Virus record (IMG/VR): IMGVR_UViG_3300042554_001242
Span: 1 to 40,223 of that record
Source of the DNA: a virus
DNA length: 40,223 bases
Strand: one strand, 5' to 3'
Shown here: one piece after another, positions 1 to 6,964 of the stretch
Layout of the letters: each line of letters opens with the position of its first letter
Numbering within the stretch: position 1 is the stretch's first letter
The notes under the pieces: generated by a model
Seen by the model: only the letters and a program-made list of their open reading frames with translations
Database searches by the model: none
Told to the model about the DNA's origin: nothing
Translations under genes and position numbers: made by a program

Positions 1-127
1 CCCCACGTTCTCACCATCCGTGGCATGGTCATCCGTGCCGTGCCGTCGGCACAGTGCATCGAGGCCCAGCCCCACATCCGGATGAGCAGGAACTCGACCC
101 ACGCCTCGTCACGGCCGGTCAGGTCCA
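1..127. repeat. Terminal direct repeat, left copy (circular contig overlap)
   Basis: Bases 1-127 are identical to bases 40097-40223. A perfect repeat of exactly 127 bp at the two ends of a contig is what a de Bruijn assembler leaves when a circular or terminally redundant molecule is closed with k=127. The reading frame of the replication-protein gene runs unbroken through the join, which supports circularity. A real 127-bp phage terminal repeat is a less likely alternative. Confidence 0.93.
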
Positions 128-191
128 TGATCTCCTGGAACTCCGGCTTGTCCGGCAGGGAAAGGTCTACCGCGATCCATTCACCGGCCAT
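1..191 (-). CDS. Replication initiator-like protein, N-terminal part (gene spans the contig junction)
   Basis: This is the 5' end of the gene that continues at 40096-39451. The ATG at 191-189 is preceded by AGGAGG six bases upstream; another ATG six bases earlier opens a frame that stops after four codons. Joining 191-1 to 40096-39451 gives 837 nt and 278 residues with no interruption. The first 60 residues begin MAGEWIAVDLSLPDKPEFQE and contain a WVEFLLIRMWGWAS-type segment, the beginning of a winged-helix domain typical of phage replisome organisers. The gene follows a stop-start gap of 13 nt to the GHKL ATPase gene downstream. Confidence 0.85.
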   Translation of the reverse strand, partial: MAGEWIAVDLSLPDKPEFQEIMDLTGRDEAWVEFLLIRMWGWASMHCADGTARMTMPRMVRTW

Positions 192-204
192 CCATGGCCT
201 CCTT

Positions 205-1629
205 TCAGGCAACCGTCTCGTGACGAGCCGCGAACTGCGATGCGATGCCACCGAGCGTTTCAAAAAACTGGTAGTTGGCGGCATCAGCTTTCACCAAAGC
301 AGCCATGATCGGCTGGTTGTTGTCCGTGCTGGTCACGGCCTGGCCCGTGAGGGCAGACATGGCCATGGCCTTCACGACGTCCGGGTTGCTCCAAAAGATC
401 TGCCAGTACGGGTGGGTGCGGCCGAACACCACGACATTTGCCTGCCTGTTGCCCGTAACCTCGACGAACCTGTCGGAGTCGTTGAACGTCACACGAAACT
501 TTCGGCCCGTAAGCGGGTTTGTAACGGTGATACTGCCACAGCCTGGCTGAACCTTGGACGCCCGTCGCCTGCGGATGCCCGTATTCCTCGGAACGGCCGT
601 CCCCTCTTCGCCGTTCTCTGGCTTGGATCGCTTTTCACGCATCGCCTCAACGCCTGCCATGGCCTGGGTCAGTTCGTCGCCAGCCTCAGTTCCTATCTGG
701 CTTTCAAGAGTCAACGAGTGCTCAGCCTCACACTGCTTAAGCAAGTCTTCGATCTGAGGGTAGATCTGCTCGCACAACTGCTCCAACTCGTCGGCCGAGG
801 TCTTGTGCTTCGTCACCTCCCACTTCTCACTCGCATCGGCATCGTCGGGCTCCTCGAGCTTGATCACGCCGTAGAAGTTGGTGATGTCCATGGCACCACA
901 CCCGTAAGAGCGCGTGGTGCTGGTCTCCGAAAGCATCCGGTGCTTGAACTCAAACCTCCATCCGCCGTGCGTCCGATCGTGCGGCGACTTAACACCAGCC
1001 CACCACGAGTAAGCTTTTCCGCACAGCTCGCCAGACCCTTCCCGCCTGTCCGTCACGGCGACGACTTCGGGCTGCACGACCTCCACGTCGTTCACGAAGA
1101 TGCGACGGTTCGTGCGCAGTGCAGGAGCGAATGTCTGACGCAGCTTGTTTGCAACGTCCGAAAACACGATCCGCCGATCGACCCGGCTAACAGTGACAGT
1201 GGTTCCGCTGTGAGGTCCAATGCCGTACTGCGTCGTCTCGGTGGCAATCCACCTGCCCGTGTGAACCATTTCCTCAAAATCGGCAAACACCACGCGGAAG
1301 CAGTTGTTGCGCCGCACGGCAACCTCCACGGCCGTCCCAAGGGCCAACGCTGCATCCTTGGCACCAATGCCGTACCTGCCGGAAGTAGACCGATCCTCGT
1401 GGTCGTGGTCTCCGAGCCGAACGATCGCCGCAGGGTGCGGAGCCCCGACACCGTCGTCGGCAATGACCACCCGCCTGTTCTTCGTGTCGATCTTGACGAA
1501 CACATTCGTGGCCCATGCATCCATGGAGTTGTCCACCAGTTCGCAGATGGCAAGCCAGGCTGGCATCTCCTGCTTTCGCATGGAGTTGATAGCGTGCGTC
1601 TTCGGCGTAATGTCGATCTCACCAGTCAT
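205..1629 (-). CDS. GHKL-type ATPase (Hsp90/MORC-like N-terminal fold)
   Basis: A 474-residue protein with the Bergerat ATP-binding fold. The N-box is ELVDNSMDA (about residues 30-38; E30 is the probable general base), the G1 box is ADDGVGA (57-63), and the glycine lid is GRYGIGAKDAALALG (84-98). This is the arrangement seen in Hsp90, MORC and topoisomerase VI-B type ATPases, without a kinase phospho-acceptor domain. The C-terminal half ends in a region around KVQPGCGSITVTNPLTGRKF that I cannot assign. I chose the ATG at 1629; a TTG two codons earlier is possible. The stop codon of the ParB-like gene lies three bases upstream, so the two are probably translationally coupled. A role in DNA transactions or host interference is inference. 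Confidence 0.8.
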   Translation of the reverse strand: MTGEIDITPKTHAINSMRKQEMPAWLAICELVDNSMDAWATNVFVKIDTKNRRVVIADDGVGAPHPAAIVRLGDHDHEDRSTSGRYGIGAKDAALALGTAVEVAVRRNNCFRVVFADFEEMVHTGRWIATETTQYGIGPHSGTTVTVSRVDRRIVFSDVANKLRQTFAPALRTNRRIFVNDVEVVQPEVVAVTDRREGSGELCGKAYSWWAGVKSPHDRTHGGWRFEFKHRMLSETSTTRSYGCGAMDITNFYGVIKLEEPDDADASEKWEVTKHKTSADELEQLCEQIYPQIEDLLKQCEAEHSLTLESQIGTEAGDELTQAMAGVEAMREKRSKPENGEEGTAVPRNTGIRRRRASKVQPGCGSITVTNPLTGRKFRVTFNDSDRFVEVTGNRQANVVVFGRTHPYWQIFWSNPDVVKAMAMSALTGQAVTSTDNNQPIMAALVKADAANYQFFETLGGIASQFAARHETVA

Positions 1630-1631
1630 GT

Positions 1632-2429
1632 TCAAAGCCTTTCCAAGTGGGTTTTCAACTCATCCTTGAGCACTTCGCGGTTGTGGTCTGCGTTCATCCA
1701 CTCGCCGATGATTTCACGAAGGTCGTTCAGGATCGCTTTCATGCCGCGATGCTTCGGCTCGGCTCTCGCCGGCTGCTTGTTCGGCACGACGTCCCGGAGT
1801 TTCTTCTTGCCCGCCATGACCTCTTGGGCAGTAGTGGCTGGCAGCTCGCCCTTCTCGATCGCCTGTTGAACCGCGATAGCCTGGCGGGCCTTGTGCATGG
1901 ACGTGCCGGCCTTGGCAGCGACCTGGCCGACGGTGGAGCGGGCGTGGTCGGCCTTCCGGTCTCGCTTCTGCGGTAACCACGATTTCGTGGTAACCGCATG
2001 ACGAGCATTTGCGGCCTTGCTCGCCTTCTCGCTGTCGAACTTCGTCGCCGCCTTGCGGGCCTCGTTCTCCTTGGCTATCAGCGGCCATATGGCAGACGAG
2101 GCCATTGCGAATCCGTCGTCGTTCAGGTGCCGTCGGTTGGCGTTGGTGTCCCACACCCACTCAGCAACTCCGATGCCGCCGTCGGTCCACTCGACGACTG
2201 GCACATCGACCACCGCCCCACGCTTCCGAGCCTCTTCTGCCGCCAGCACACGGTTGCGGCCGTCGATCAGCTCGTCAGCGTCCAAGCCCCTCCGCACGAC
2301 GATCGGATGGATGACGCCGCGCTCGCAGATCGACTCGACTAGGCTCTCAAACTCGTCACCATCCATAAGCGGAAACACAGCCGCCGCGGGATTAACCACA
2401 TACCCGCCGATTGTTGCTTCATCGCCCAC
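1632..2429 (-). CDS. ParB-N/sulfiredoxin-fold domain protein
   Basis: A 265-residue protein. Residues about 10-85 match the ParB N-terminal domain pattern: a 'F..L..SI.ERGVIHPIVVR' stretch followed by ELIDGRNRVLAA (residues 54-64), where DGRNR replaces the GERR box of chromosomal ParB. A helix-rich middle (about 150-200, STVGQVAAKAGTSMHKARQA) looks like a helix-turn-helix. The GTG start at 2429 is fixed by an excellent AAGGAGG six to seven bases upstream. No ParA is encoded, so plasmid-style partition is unlikely; phage ParB-N proteins are often nucleases, regulators or modification accessories. It sits directly before the GHKL ATPase, which suggests the two act together. Confidence 0.8.
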   Translation of the reverse strand: MGDEATIGGYVVNPAAAVFPLMDGDEFESLVESICERGVIHPIVVRRGLDADELIDGRNRVLAAEEARKRGAVVDVPVVEWTDGGIGVAEWVWDTNANRRHLNDDGFAMASSAIWPLIAKENEARKAATKFDSEKASKAANARHAVTTKSWLPQKRDRKADHARSTVGQVAAKAGTSMHKARQAIAVQQAIEKGELPATTAQEVMAGKKKLRDVVPNKQPARAEPKHRGMKAILNDLREIIGEWMNADHNREVLKDELKTHLERL

Positions 2430-2488
2430 GACTCACCTCCTTGCTCCTGTGCATCCCGCCCCGCCGCGTCTCAGCGGCACCGTGCCTG

Positions 2489-2629
2489 TCACATCAACCG
2501 GTCGATCTTCACGTGCACCTCCTGTGTATTAGCCGGCGTGACGTGCCGGCGGACGGTCGGATCACCGGCCTGTGGATACCGGCTCCGACTGCACTGATAC
2601 GACGCCTCTGGAGTGCGATGGCTGACCAT
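2489..2629 (-). CDS. Possible small protein, 46 aa
   Basis: The stretch 2430-2668 has no obvious large gene. One open frame from ATG 2629 to TGA 2489 encodes 46 residues ending TQEVHVKIDRLM. A competing frame starts at an ATG that overlaps the stop of the preceding gene (ATGA at about 2672) and gives 36 residues ending at 2562. A strong AGGAGG at about 2520 lies inside this region and could start only a seven-residue peptide. I cannot decide which, if any, is expressed. Confidence 0.3.
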   Translation of the reverse strand: MVSHRTPEASYQCSRSRYPQAGDPTVRRHVTPANTQEVHVKIDRLM

Positions 2630-2668
2630 GCAGCTGATGACCGCAGCTGCTTCGACCAGGTCTGGCCG

Positions 2669-2890
2669 TCATGCAATCGGTGCTCCGTCTGGTAGTGCCT
2701 TGCCCATGTACGAGAGCTGCACGACGCCGCCGTGCTGCACGAGTCGGTAGTGGTGCAGCTGACCGCTCCACGGCATGTCCAGCCTGGCCGGGTACTGCTC
2801 GCCACGCCGCGGCGTGTACGGCATCCCGTCCCATGGACCGCCGTAGAACTGGATGGTGCGGTCGTCGTCAAAAAGGGATGTCGTCGGCAT
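2669..2890 (-). CDS. Small hypothetical phage protein (73 aa)
   Basis: A 73-residue protein with the segment RTIQFYGGPWDGMPYTP near its start and a hydrophilic, Tyr/Gln/His-rich remainder. The YxGGPWDG motif recurs in small uncharacterised phage and actinobacterial proteins, so I regard the frame as real, but no function is known. The start ATG at 2890 lies 23 bases inside the end of the SSB-like gene, in a different frame, indicating coupled translation. Confidence 0.65.
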   Translation of the reverse strand: MPTTSLFDDDRTIQFYGGPWDGMPYTPRRGEQYPARLDMPWSGQLHHYRLVQHGGVVQLSYMGKALPDGAPIA

Positions 2891-3383
2891 CGGCCCGCTC
2901 CTGGAACTCCGCATGCGTCTTGGCAGCCGGCGTCCGGGCCGGCGCCCGCTTCGGCTTTGCCTCGGCCGGCAGCGGCCTCTGTGGCGACGCATGCCACCTG
3001 GTGATGCGCTGGTACTGGATGGCTGTGGCCTGCGCCACCTTGTTCTCGATCTCGACGGTGGCCACGCGCCCGACCAGCGACTGCTCGTCCCAGTCCTCGC
3101 CACGCTTCGGTGGCGACACGCCAGCCGACCGGCACACCGCCTCGAGCAGGCCACGCCACCGCAGGTTGACGATGGCCTCGACCGGGTAGTACCCGGACTT
3201 GCTCCACGTCACGACGAGCGACGTACCCGTCGGGTTGTCGTCCGCGATCTTGAACTTGAGGTCCTTGATCTCGGCCCGGACGATGTCGCCCGTGTGCCGA
3301 CCCGTCGGCACCTTCTGCGTGTGCCCGTGGTCCACGGCGGCTCGTGGCTCCTCGTCCCAGTTCCACCACTGATCGAAATTCAT
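2868..3383 (-). CDS. Single-stranded DNA-binding-like protein with SSB-type acidic tail
   Basis: A 171-residue protein. Residues 25-120 form a predicted beta-rich domain (KDLKFKIADDNPTGTSLVVTW and following strands) of the kind found in phage DUF669/gp2.5-type proteins. A basic Ala/Pro/Lys linker leads to the C-terminal tail DADDIPF, which closely matches the DDDIPF tail through which bacterial SSBs recruit partner proteins. The Sak4-like ATPase is encoded two genes upstream; Sak4 recombinases are known to work with a cognate SSB. The start overlaps the stop of the preceding gene as ATGA. The OB fold is inferred, not demonstrated. Confidence 0.65.
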   Translation of the reverse strand: MNFDQWWNWDEEPRAAVDHGHTQKVPTGRHTGDIVRAEIKDLKFKIADDNPTGTSLVVTWSKSGYYPVEAIVNLRWRGLLEAVCRSAGVSPPKRGEDWDEQSLVGRVATVEIENKVAQATAIQYQRITRWHASPQRPLPAEAKPKRAPARTPAAKTHAEFQERADADDIPF

Positions 3384-3577
3384 GACTTGATCTCCGGTTC
3401 GTGTGCCTTACCGACCCTCACGCGGAGCGGCTCCAGCAGCTCCCGCACATGCTCGACAGCCTTCGTGCCCGAGATGCGGCGGACGTGCCACCGCCGCACC
3501 ACCTCGGCCACCTGCTGCATCAGCTCCTCCGACTCCGCACGCTTGGCCGTCCACGGCGGCACGTCATGCCACGCCAT
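3380..3577 (-). CDS. Small hypothetical protein between Sak4 and SSB genes (65 aa)
   Basis: A 65-residue basic, helical protein (WTAKRAESEELMQQVAEVVR then RISGTKAVEHVRELLEPLR). It has no motif I recognise. It overlaps the 3' end of the Sak4-like gene by 14 bases and its own stop overlaps the SSB-like start as ATGA, so it belongs to the recombination cluster and may be an accessory to it. Confidence 0.6.
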   Translation of the reverse strand: MAWHDVPPWTAKRAESEELMQQVAEVVRRWHVRRISGTKAVEHVRELLEPLRVRVGKAHEPEIKS

Positions 3578-4490
3578 CGATCACCTCCTGCGGCTCGATC
3601 GCGTCGTGCCGCTCCTTGACCAGTACTGTCAACGCCTCGCACTGCTCGGCCGTCAGCTGGCCGTCGGACAGCAGCGCGTCGATGCGGTCGCCGATCTTGC
3701 CGAGCGTCCGCACGCTCTTGGCCTCGGCGATGTACTTGACGACCTGGTCGTACAGCTCGGTGTCGATCGGCTTGGCCCCGGTGCCTGTGAACAGCGGGGC
3801 CAGGGCCTCGATGGTCATGGGCAGCTCTTCGCCCAGCCCATACCGGTTCTTGGCGTCGTAGGCCGCCGCACGCTCGGCGTAGACGACGCGGTCCTTGCCG
3901 CCGATCGCCTTCCGCTTCCCGTCGCTGCCCTCGATCAGCCGCATGCGGTAGTTGGCGAATAACAATGCGTCCGCCCATTCCTTGACGATCGGGCTGACCT
4001 GCTTCGACAGCCGCAGCTCGTACCGGTCGTAGCCGTCCGTCTGGTCGGGCGGGCTCGTCCGCTGCACCTTGGCATGGGCCACGAGCAGCACGTGCAGCCC
4101 GGCGCGGTGCAGGTTGTCGAGGCCCTCGACGAACCGCCCCATATGCTCGGCCACCACCGTGTAGCCCTTGCCGAAGCCGTAGTCCTCGATCGACTTCTTG
4201 CCGTCCTGCTTGCAGACGAACTCGACCAGCGCGCGCTCCGCCCAGTCGATCGAGTCGATGACGATCGTCTGGTAGCCGTGCTTCTCGACAGCCAGCTCGG
4301 CCACCGCGCCCCGCAGGCTCGGCCAGTCCTGGCAGGCGACACGGTCGACCTCGAGCTGCTTGGTGCCGTCCTCGGTGTCGAGAAACAGCGGCGTCGGAAA
4401 CTGCGCCGCCAGCGTCGTTTTGCCGATGCCCTCGACGCCGTAGAGCACGCACCGCACGGGTGCAGCCTGCTTGCCTTTCACGATCTTCAC
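3564..4490 (-). CDS. Sak4-like RecA-fold ATPase (phage recombinase/annealase)
   Basis: A 308-residue P-loop ATPase. Walker A is GVEGIGKTT (residues 18-26) and Walker B is TIVIDS (75-80), followed by IDWAERALVEF and a HVLLVAHAKVQR segment that resembles the RecA-family sensor strand. Size and motif spacing fit the Sak4 group of phage RecA-like recombinases, which anneal single strands with help from a cognate SSB. The GTG start at 4490 is preferred to an ATG 13 codons upstream because GGAGG lies seven bases before it and because it overlaps the csrA stop codon as GTGA. The GGAGGA in its ribosome-binding region could also be a CsrA target, which is speculation. Confidence 0.8.
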   Translation of the reverse strand: MKIVKGKQAAPVRCVLYGVEGIGKTTLAAQFPTPLFLDTEDGTKQLEVDRVACQDWPSLRGAVAELAVEKHGYQTIVIDSIDWAERALVEFVCKQDGKKSIEDYGFGKGYTVVAEHMGRFVEGLDNLHRAGLHVLLVAHAKVQRTSPPDQTDGYDRYELRLSKQVSPIVKEWADALLFANYRMRLIEGSDGKRKAIGGKDRVVYAERAAAYDAKNRYGLGEELPMTIEALAPLFTGTGAKPIDTELYDQVVKYIAEAKSVRTLGKIGDRIDALLSDGQLTAEQCEALTVLVKERHDAIEPQEVIDGVA

Positions 4491-4696
4491 TTCACGTCCT
4501 CCTCTTGGGTTGGTTCGTCCTCGTCCCATTGATCCATCGCAATCCGATCGAACACCTCGCCGCGGAAGATGTCGACACGCTGTGGCGCTCGAAACGCCAG
4601 GCGGACGACGTTGCCGCGGATCTCCTGCACCACGATTTCCATCCGTGCATGCGGCACGACGACACGCTCGCCCTCCGCTCGACTGAGCACTAGCAC
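4487..4696 (-). CDS. csrA: CsrA-family translational regulator
   Basis: A 69-residue protein with the CsrA signature along its length: MLVLSRAEGERVVVP at the N-terminus, EIVVQEIRGNVVRLAFRAP in the middle and IFRGEVFDRI at residues 42-51. R6 and the GERVVV and RGNVVRLAF strands correspond to the RNA-binding surface of CsrA. The tail is acidic (DEDEPTQEEDVK). CsrA dimers bind GGA motifs in mRNA leaders and block or protect translation. The GTG start has GGAGG five bases upstream. A phage copy could act on phage transcripts or retune host metabolism; the sequence does not say which. Confidence 0.92.
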   Translation of the reverse strand: MLVLSRAEGERVVVPHARMEIVVQEIRGNVVRLAFRAPQRVDIFRGEVFDRIAMDQWDEDEPTQEEDVK

Positions 4697-4762
4697 GTAG
4701 CCCTCCTTAGCGCGGCCGGCCGCACTCCGTCACGACCGGCTCGCAAACAAAACCATCCGTGA

Positions 4763-5116
4763 TCAGGCCAGCGATCCGTCGCCGACCTCGCGTCCTTGCG
4801 TATCGCCATCGACGAAGAGGCTCTCGCCGCGCTCAGCGCGACGACACATCTCCTCGACCTTGTCTGATGTGCCCGGCGCGGCCGTCGTCGGCTCGGCCGC
4901 GTCCATGGTCGCGCCGATCTCGTCGCGGACCTCGATCAGCTCGTCGATCGTCACCGTCAGCGCGTCGTAGAGCAGCGTGCGGTCGCCGCGAGCCGCGCGG
5001 GCCTGGTACGTCTCGCCAGCGTTGGACTGGCCGCCGGCCTTACTGGGATCGCCGTAGAGCCGCACGATGGCGCACAGATGCGCGTGGCAGCGGGCCACGC
5101 GGTGCAGCCACGTCAC
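4763..5116 (-). CDS. Hypothetical early protein (117 aa)
   Basis: A 117-residue protein of unknown function. The N-terminal part is helical with His/Cys (LHRVARCHAHLCAIVRLYGD), the C-terminal half acidic (TIDELIEVRDEIGATMDAAEP). The GTG start at 5116 overlaps the stop of the upstream HTH gene as GTGA. The same frame stays open upstream to an ATG at 5437 with a good ribosome-binding site, but that stretch is antisense-like Arg/Gly/Ala-rich sequence overlapping the HTH gene, so I did not include it. A 66-base gap with a GCGGCCGGCCGC palindrome (4712-4723) separates it from csrA. Confidence 0.55.
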   Translation of the reverse strand: MTWLHRVARCHAHLCAIVRLYGDPSKAGGQSNAGETYQARAARGDRTLLYDALTVTIDELIEVRDEIGATMDAAEPTTAAPGTSDKVEEMCRRAERGESLFVDGDTQGREVGDGSLA

Positions 5117-5418
5117 GAGACGTTGGCAAGCCCGAGATCGGATGCGTGTACGACGGTTACGCTCGCTCGCCGCTGCCCGGCTCTCCTGCGCCGCTCCTGC
5201 TCGGACCAGCGCGACTGCACCTCCGAGCACCGCTGGCGAATGGTCGCCTCGTCCGGGTCCTTGGGGCCGGGATGTGGGTCCGTCCAGCCGAGCGCCCGTA
5301 GCCGGCGCGAGATCGACGAGGTAGTCGACCCCGTAATTGCGGCGATGCGCTCCAATGGCATAGCCGCTGCCCACTCGAGGAGCTGCGTATCCGTGACGTG
5401 CGCGAATCCGCGGCCCAT
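5113..5418 (-). CDS. Small helix-turn-helix protein, first gene of the early operon
   Basis: A 101-residue protein. Residues 10-42 form a helix-turn-helix (LLEWAAAMPLERIAAITGST then SISRRLRALGW), resembling resolvase- or GcrA-like DNA-binding helices. The C-terminal half has an Arg/Glu helix (IRQRCSEVQSRWSEQERRRR). It is the first gene after the predicted early promoter, so a regulatory role is likely. The start is uncertain: ATG 5418 lacks a well-spaced ribosome-binding site, while GGAGGG sits before an out-of-frame ATG at 5437; GTG at about 5430 is an alternative. Confidence 0.65.
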   Translation of the reverse strand: MGRGFAHVTDTQLLEWAAAMPLERIAAITGSTTSSISRRLRALGWTDPHPGPKDPDEATIRQRCSEVQSRWSEQERRRRAGQRRASVTVVHASDLGLANVS

Positions 5419-5453
5419 CGGCAACACCGGTCGGCATGGCGTATCCCTCCGCC

Positions 5454-5472
5454 TCACGCCGTCGTGGCGTGA
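5454..5472. promoter_or_regulatory. Inverted repeat in early leader
   Basis: TCACGCC and GGCGTGA are separated by five bases. The repeat lies immediately downstream of the predicted start point of the early transcript, so it could be an operator or a 5' stem-loop. Confidence 0.4.
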
Positions 5473-5481
5473 CGGGGGCGG

Positions 5482-5510
5482 ATAGTAGGCCACGCCTAAA
5501 AACCCGTCAA
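5482..5510 (-). promoter_or_regulatory. Predicted early promoter (sigma70-like)
   Basis: Read on the minus strand, TTGACG (5510-5505) is followed after exactly 17 bases by TACTAT (5487-5482). The -35 box matches the consensus at five of six positions and the -10 box at four of six. Transcription would start near 5475 and run into the HTH gene and the long minus-strand operon. It sits just after the repressor gene. Confidence 0.6.
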
Positions 5511-5524
5511 GGCGAGTTTTTAGG
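5495..5524. promoter_or_regulatory. Inverted repeat overlapping the early promoter, probable repressor operator
   Basis: CCTAAAAAC (5495-5503) and GTTTTTAGG (5516-5524) are perfect inverted copies with a 12-base spacer. The repeat covers the -35 box and part of the spacer of the predicted promoter. It is conspicuously AT-rich in a GC-rich genome. A dimeric Cro/CI-type repressor bound here would exclude RNA polymerase. Confidence 0.55.
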
Positions 5525-5549
5525 TGACACGGAAAAATGAAAAACTGGG

Positions 5550-5825
5550 CTATTGCCGCAGTTTGTCGAGGGGGACGCCGAGCGCGTCCGCCAGTCGGCA
5601 GGCCGTTTCCATCTTGGGCTTCGTCTGGCCCATCAAGAGCTGCCACATGGACACGTAGCTGATGCCGATCTTCTCAGCCAACTCGCTGCGTGTCAGGCCT
5701 CGCTTGGCGGCCATGGCCTCAACTCGGAGGCCCCACTCGCTCGGAACCCTGTTCCGTGGCCGGCCGCCGGAAGGCTTGCTGCGGCTGCTGCCAGGTTTCT
5801 GCCTGCGGGTGCCCTGTCCTGGCAT
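5550..5825 (-). CDS. Cro/CI-family (XRE) repressor-like protein
   Basis: A 91-residue protein. Residues 32-91 form an XRE helix-turn-helix: RVEAMAAKRGLTRSELAEKI, then a recognition-helix region ISYVSMWQLLMG, then METACRLADALGVPLDKL. The N-terminal 30 residues are basic and disordered. No peptidase S24 or other induction domain is attached, so induction would work differently from lambda CI. ATG 5825 has AAGGAAGG ten bases upstream. Its stop is about 25 bases from the operator-promoter region, consistent with control of the early operon. Confidence 0.8.
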   Translation of the reverse strand: MPGQGTRRQKPGSSRSKPSGGRPRNRVPSEWGLRVEAMAAKRGLTRSELAEKIGISYVSMWQLLMGQTKPKMETACRLADALGVPLDKLRQ

Positions 5826-6048
5826 GAGCGCTTTGCCTTCCTTGGCGTAGATCCCGATGGTTCCAGTGGGCCTACCGGGGACAGGGTTGCGATCCCGTCG
5901 GGATTGCAACGTTTGTAAGTGGCGGGGACAGGATGAAACCCCGCAAAACCGGCCGACCCGCACAGCCCGCACGACCGGACTCCCTTCCACGGACGGAGCA
6001 CACCCGCACGGACGCGTGACCTATCCCTGAGTAGGAGGATCACGCACC
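5826..6048. other. Divergent intergenic region between repressor and integrase
   Basis: These 223 bases separate divergently oriented repressor and integrase genes and hold no convincing gene. They contain an imperfect 11-bp inverted repeat at 5886-5910 and the integrase ribosome-binding site. Promoters for both flanking genes are expected here, but I see no convincing pair of boxes. The attachment site may lie here or just after the integrase. Confidence 0.5.
5886..5910. repeat. Inverted repeat sharing an 11-mer with the integrase 3' flank
   Basis: GTTGCGATCCC (5886-5896) is followed after three bases by GGGATTGCAAC, its inverted copy with one mismatch. The same GTTGCGATCCC occurs in direct orientation at 6980-6990, just beyond the integrase stop. 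Such repeats could be integrase or excisionase binding sites of attP. Confidence 0.35.
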
Positions 6049-6951
6049 ATGACACTCGACGCGTTTTTGGACACCGTGTACGTGCCGCTGCGACTGCGCG
6101 GTAGGTCTCGCGAAAGTGTCCGCCTGCTGCGGCACGCCATCACGCAGTTTTCCAAGTGGCTCGGACGAGCCGCGCTCCTCGACGACCTCGAGGACCTGAC
6201 CGTCAGCCAGTTCCTCGCAGTGCGCGGCCAGCGGCTTTCGCCCAACAGCGTGGCCCGCGAGCGGTCAGGGCTCTTGGCCCTGTGGAACCTCGCCCAAGGC
6301 CGCGGCCTCGTGAAGCTCCGCCCGTCGGTCTCCCCCGAGCTGGTGCCGCAGTCGACTCCGCGAGCGTTCACGACGGACGAGCTGGCCAGGCTCGCCGACG
6401 CCGCACGGCAGGCGAGCGGCTGGGTTGGGCCTGTGCCGGCGGCGGTTTTCTTCCCGGCGCTCGTCGCTGTGGCACTGGAAACCGGCGAGCGCATAAACGC
6501 GATCCTGTCGACGCCCCGCATGTGCTGGCGACGGCCGACGCTCACCGTGCCAGCCCACGTCCGGAAAGGCGGACGCCAGGAACGTGTCTACGAGCTGTCG
6601 CCCGAGGCCTGCGACCTGGTCGACCGCGTGGCGGCTCACAACGGTCCGACGGTGTTCTGGTGGGTCGCCAGCGGGACGGCCCTGCGAAAACGCTGGAAGA
6701 CCATCACGAGGCGCGCCGGCCTTGGCGACGGACGCGACGTTCAGTTCCACGCTCTGCGTCGGTCGACGGCGTCGCACCTCGCAGCGGCGGGCTTCGACGC
6801 CACGGCATTTCTCGGCCACTCGTCCGACCGCATCACTCGGCGTAGCTACCTAGATCCTCGCGTGGTCGATGCTCATCGCCCCAAGGCGTGGCAGGCCATG
6901 CCGCGAATCTTTAAGCCCGATGACCACGAGCCGCCGGCTCGCACTGCGTGA
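6049..6951 (+). CDS. int: Tyrosine-type site-specific integrase
   Basis: A 300-residue tyrosine recombinase. The N-terminal core-binding (SAM-like) domain spans about residues 3-90 (FLDTVYVPLRLRGRSRESVR onward); the catalytic domain follows. Catalytic residues visible are R148 (ETGERINA), K173, H234 and R237 (HALRRST), H257 (GHSSD) and the nucleophile Y267 (RRSYLDP). The short N-terminus without an arm-binding domain and the YVPLRLRG opening resemble integrases abundant in Planctomycetota. ATG 6049 has AGGAGGA ten bases upstream. It is divergent from the repressor and precedes an excisionase-like gene, making an integration module. Confidence 0.93.
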   Translation: MTLDAFLDTVYVPLRLRGRSRESVRLLRHAITQFSKWLGRAALLDDLEDLTVSQFLAVRGQRLSPNSVARERSGLLALWNLAQGRGLVKLRPSVSPELVPQSTPRAFTTDELARLADAARQASGWVGPVPAAVFFPALVAVALETGERINAILSTPRMCWRRPTLTVPAHVRKGGRQERVYELSPEACDLVDRVAAHNGPTVFWWVASGTALRKRWKTITRRAGLGDGRDVQFHALRRSTASHLAAAGFDATAFLGHSSDRITRRSYLDPRVVDAHRPKAWQAMPRIFKPDDHEPPARTA

Positions 6952-6964
6952 GCCAGTAGCGTCC

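Noticed and set aside
1630-1635. TTG start for the GHKL ATPase
   Set aside because: The ATG two codons later matches the stop-start overlap and is more usual.
25-1869. Plus-strand open frame of 614 codons opposite the GHKL and ParB-like genes
   Set aside because: Overlaps two genes with clear motifs on the other strand and has no protein-like motif of its own.
5117-5437. Upstream extension of the 117-residue gene from ATG 5437
   Set aside because: The ribosome-binding site is good, but the extra residues are low-complexity and lie wholly on top of the HTH gene; the GTG at 5116 is better.
5884-5900. T-loop-like GGTTGCGATCCC as a tRNA fragment
   Set aside because: There is no acceptor stem or anticodon arm in phase; only a short resemblance.
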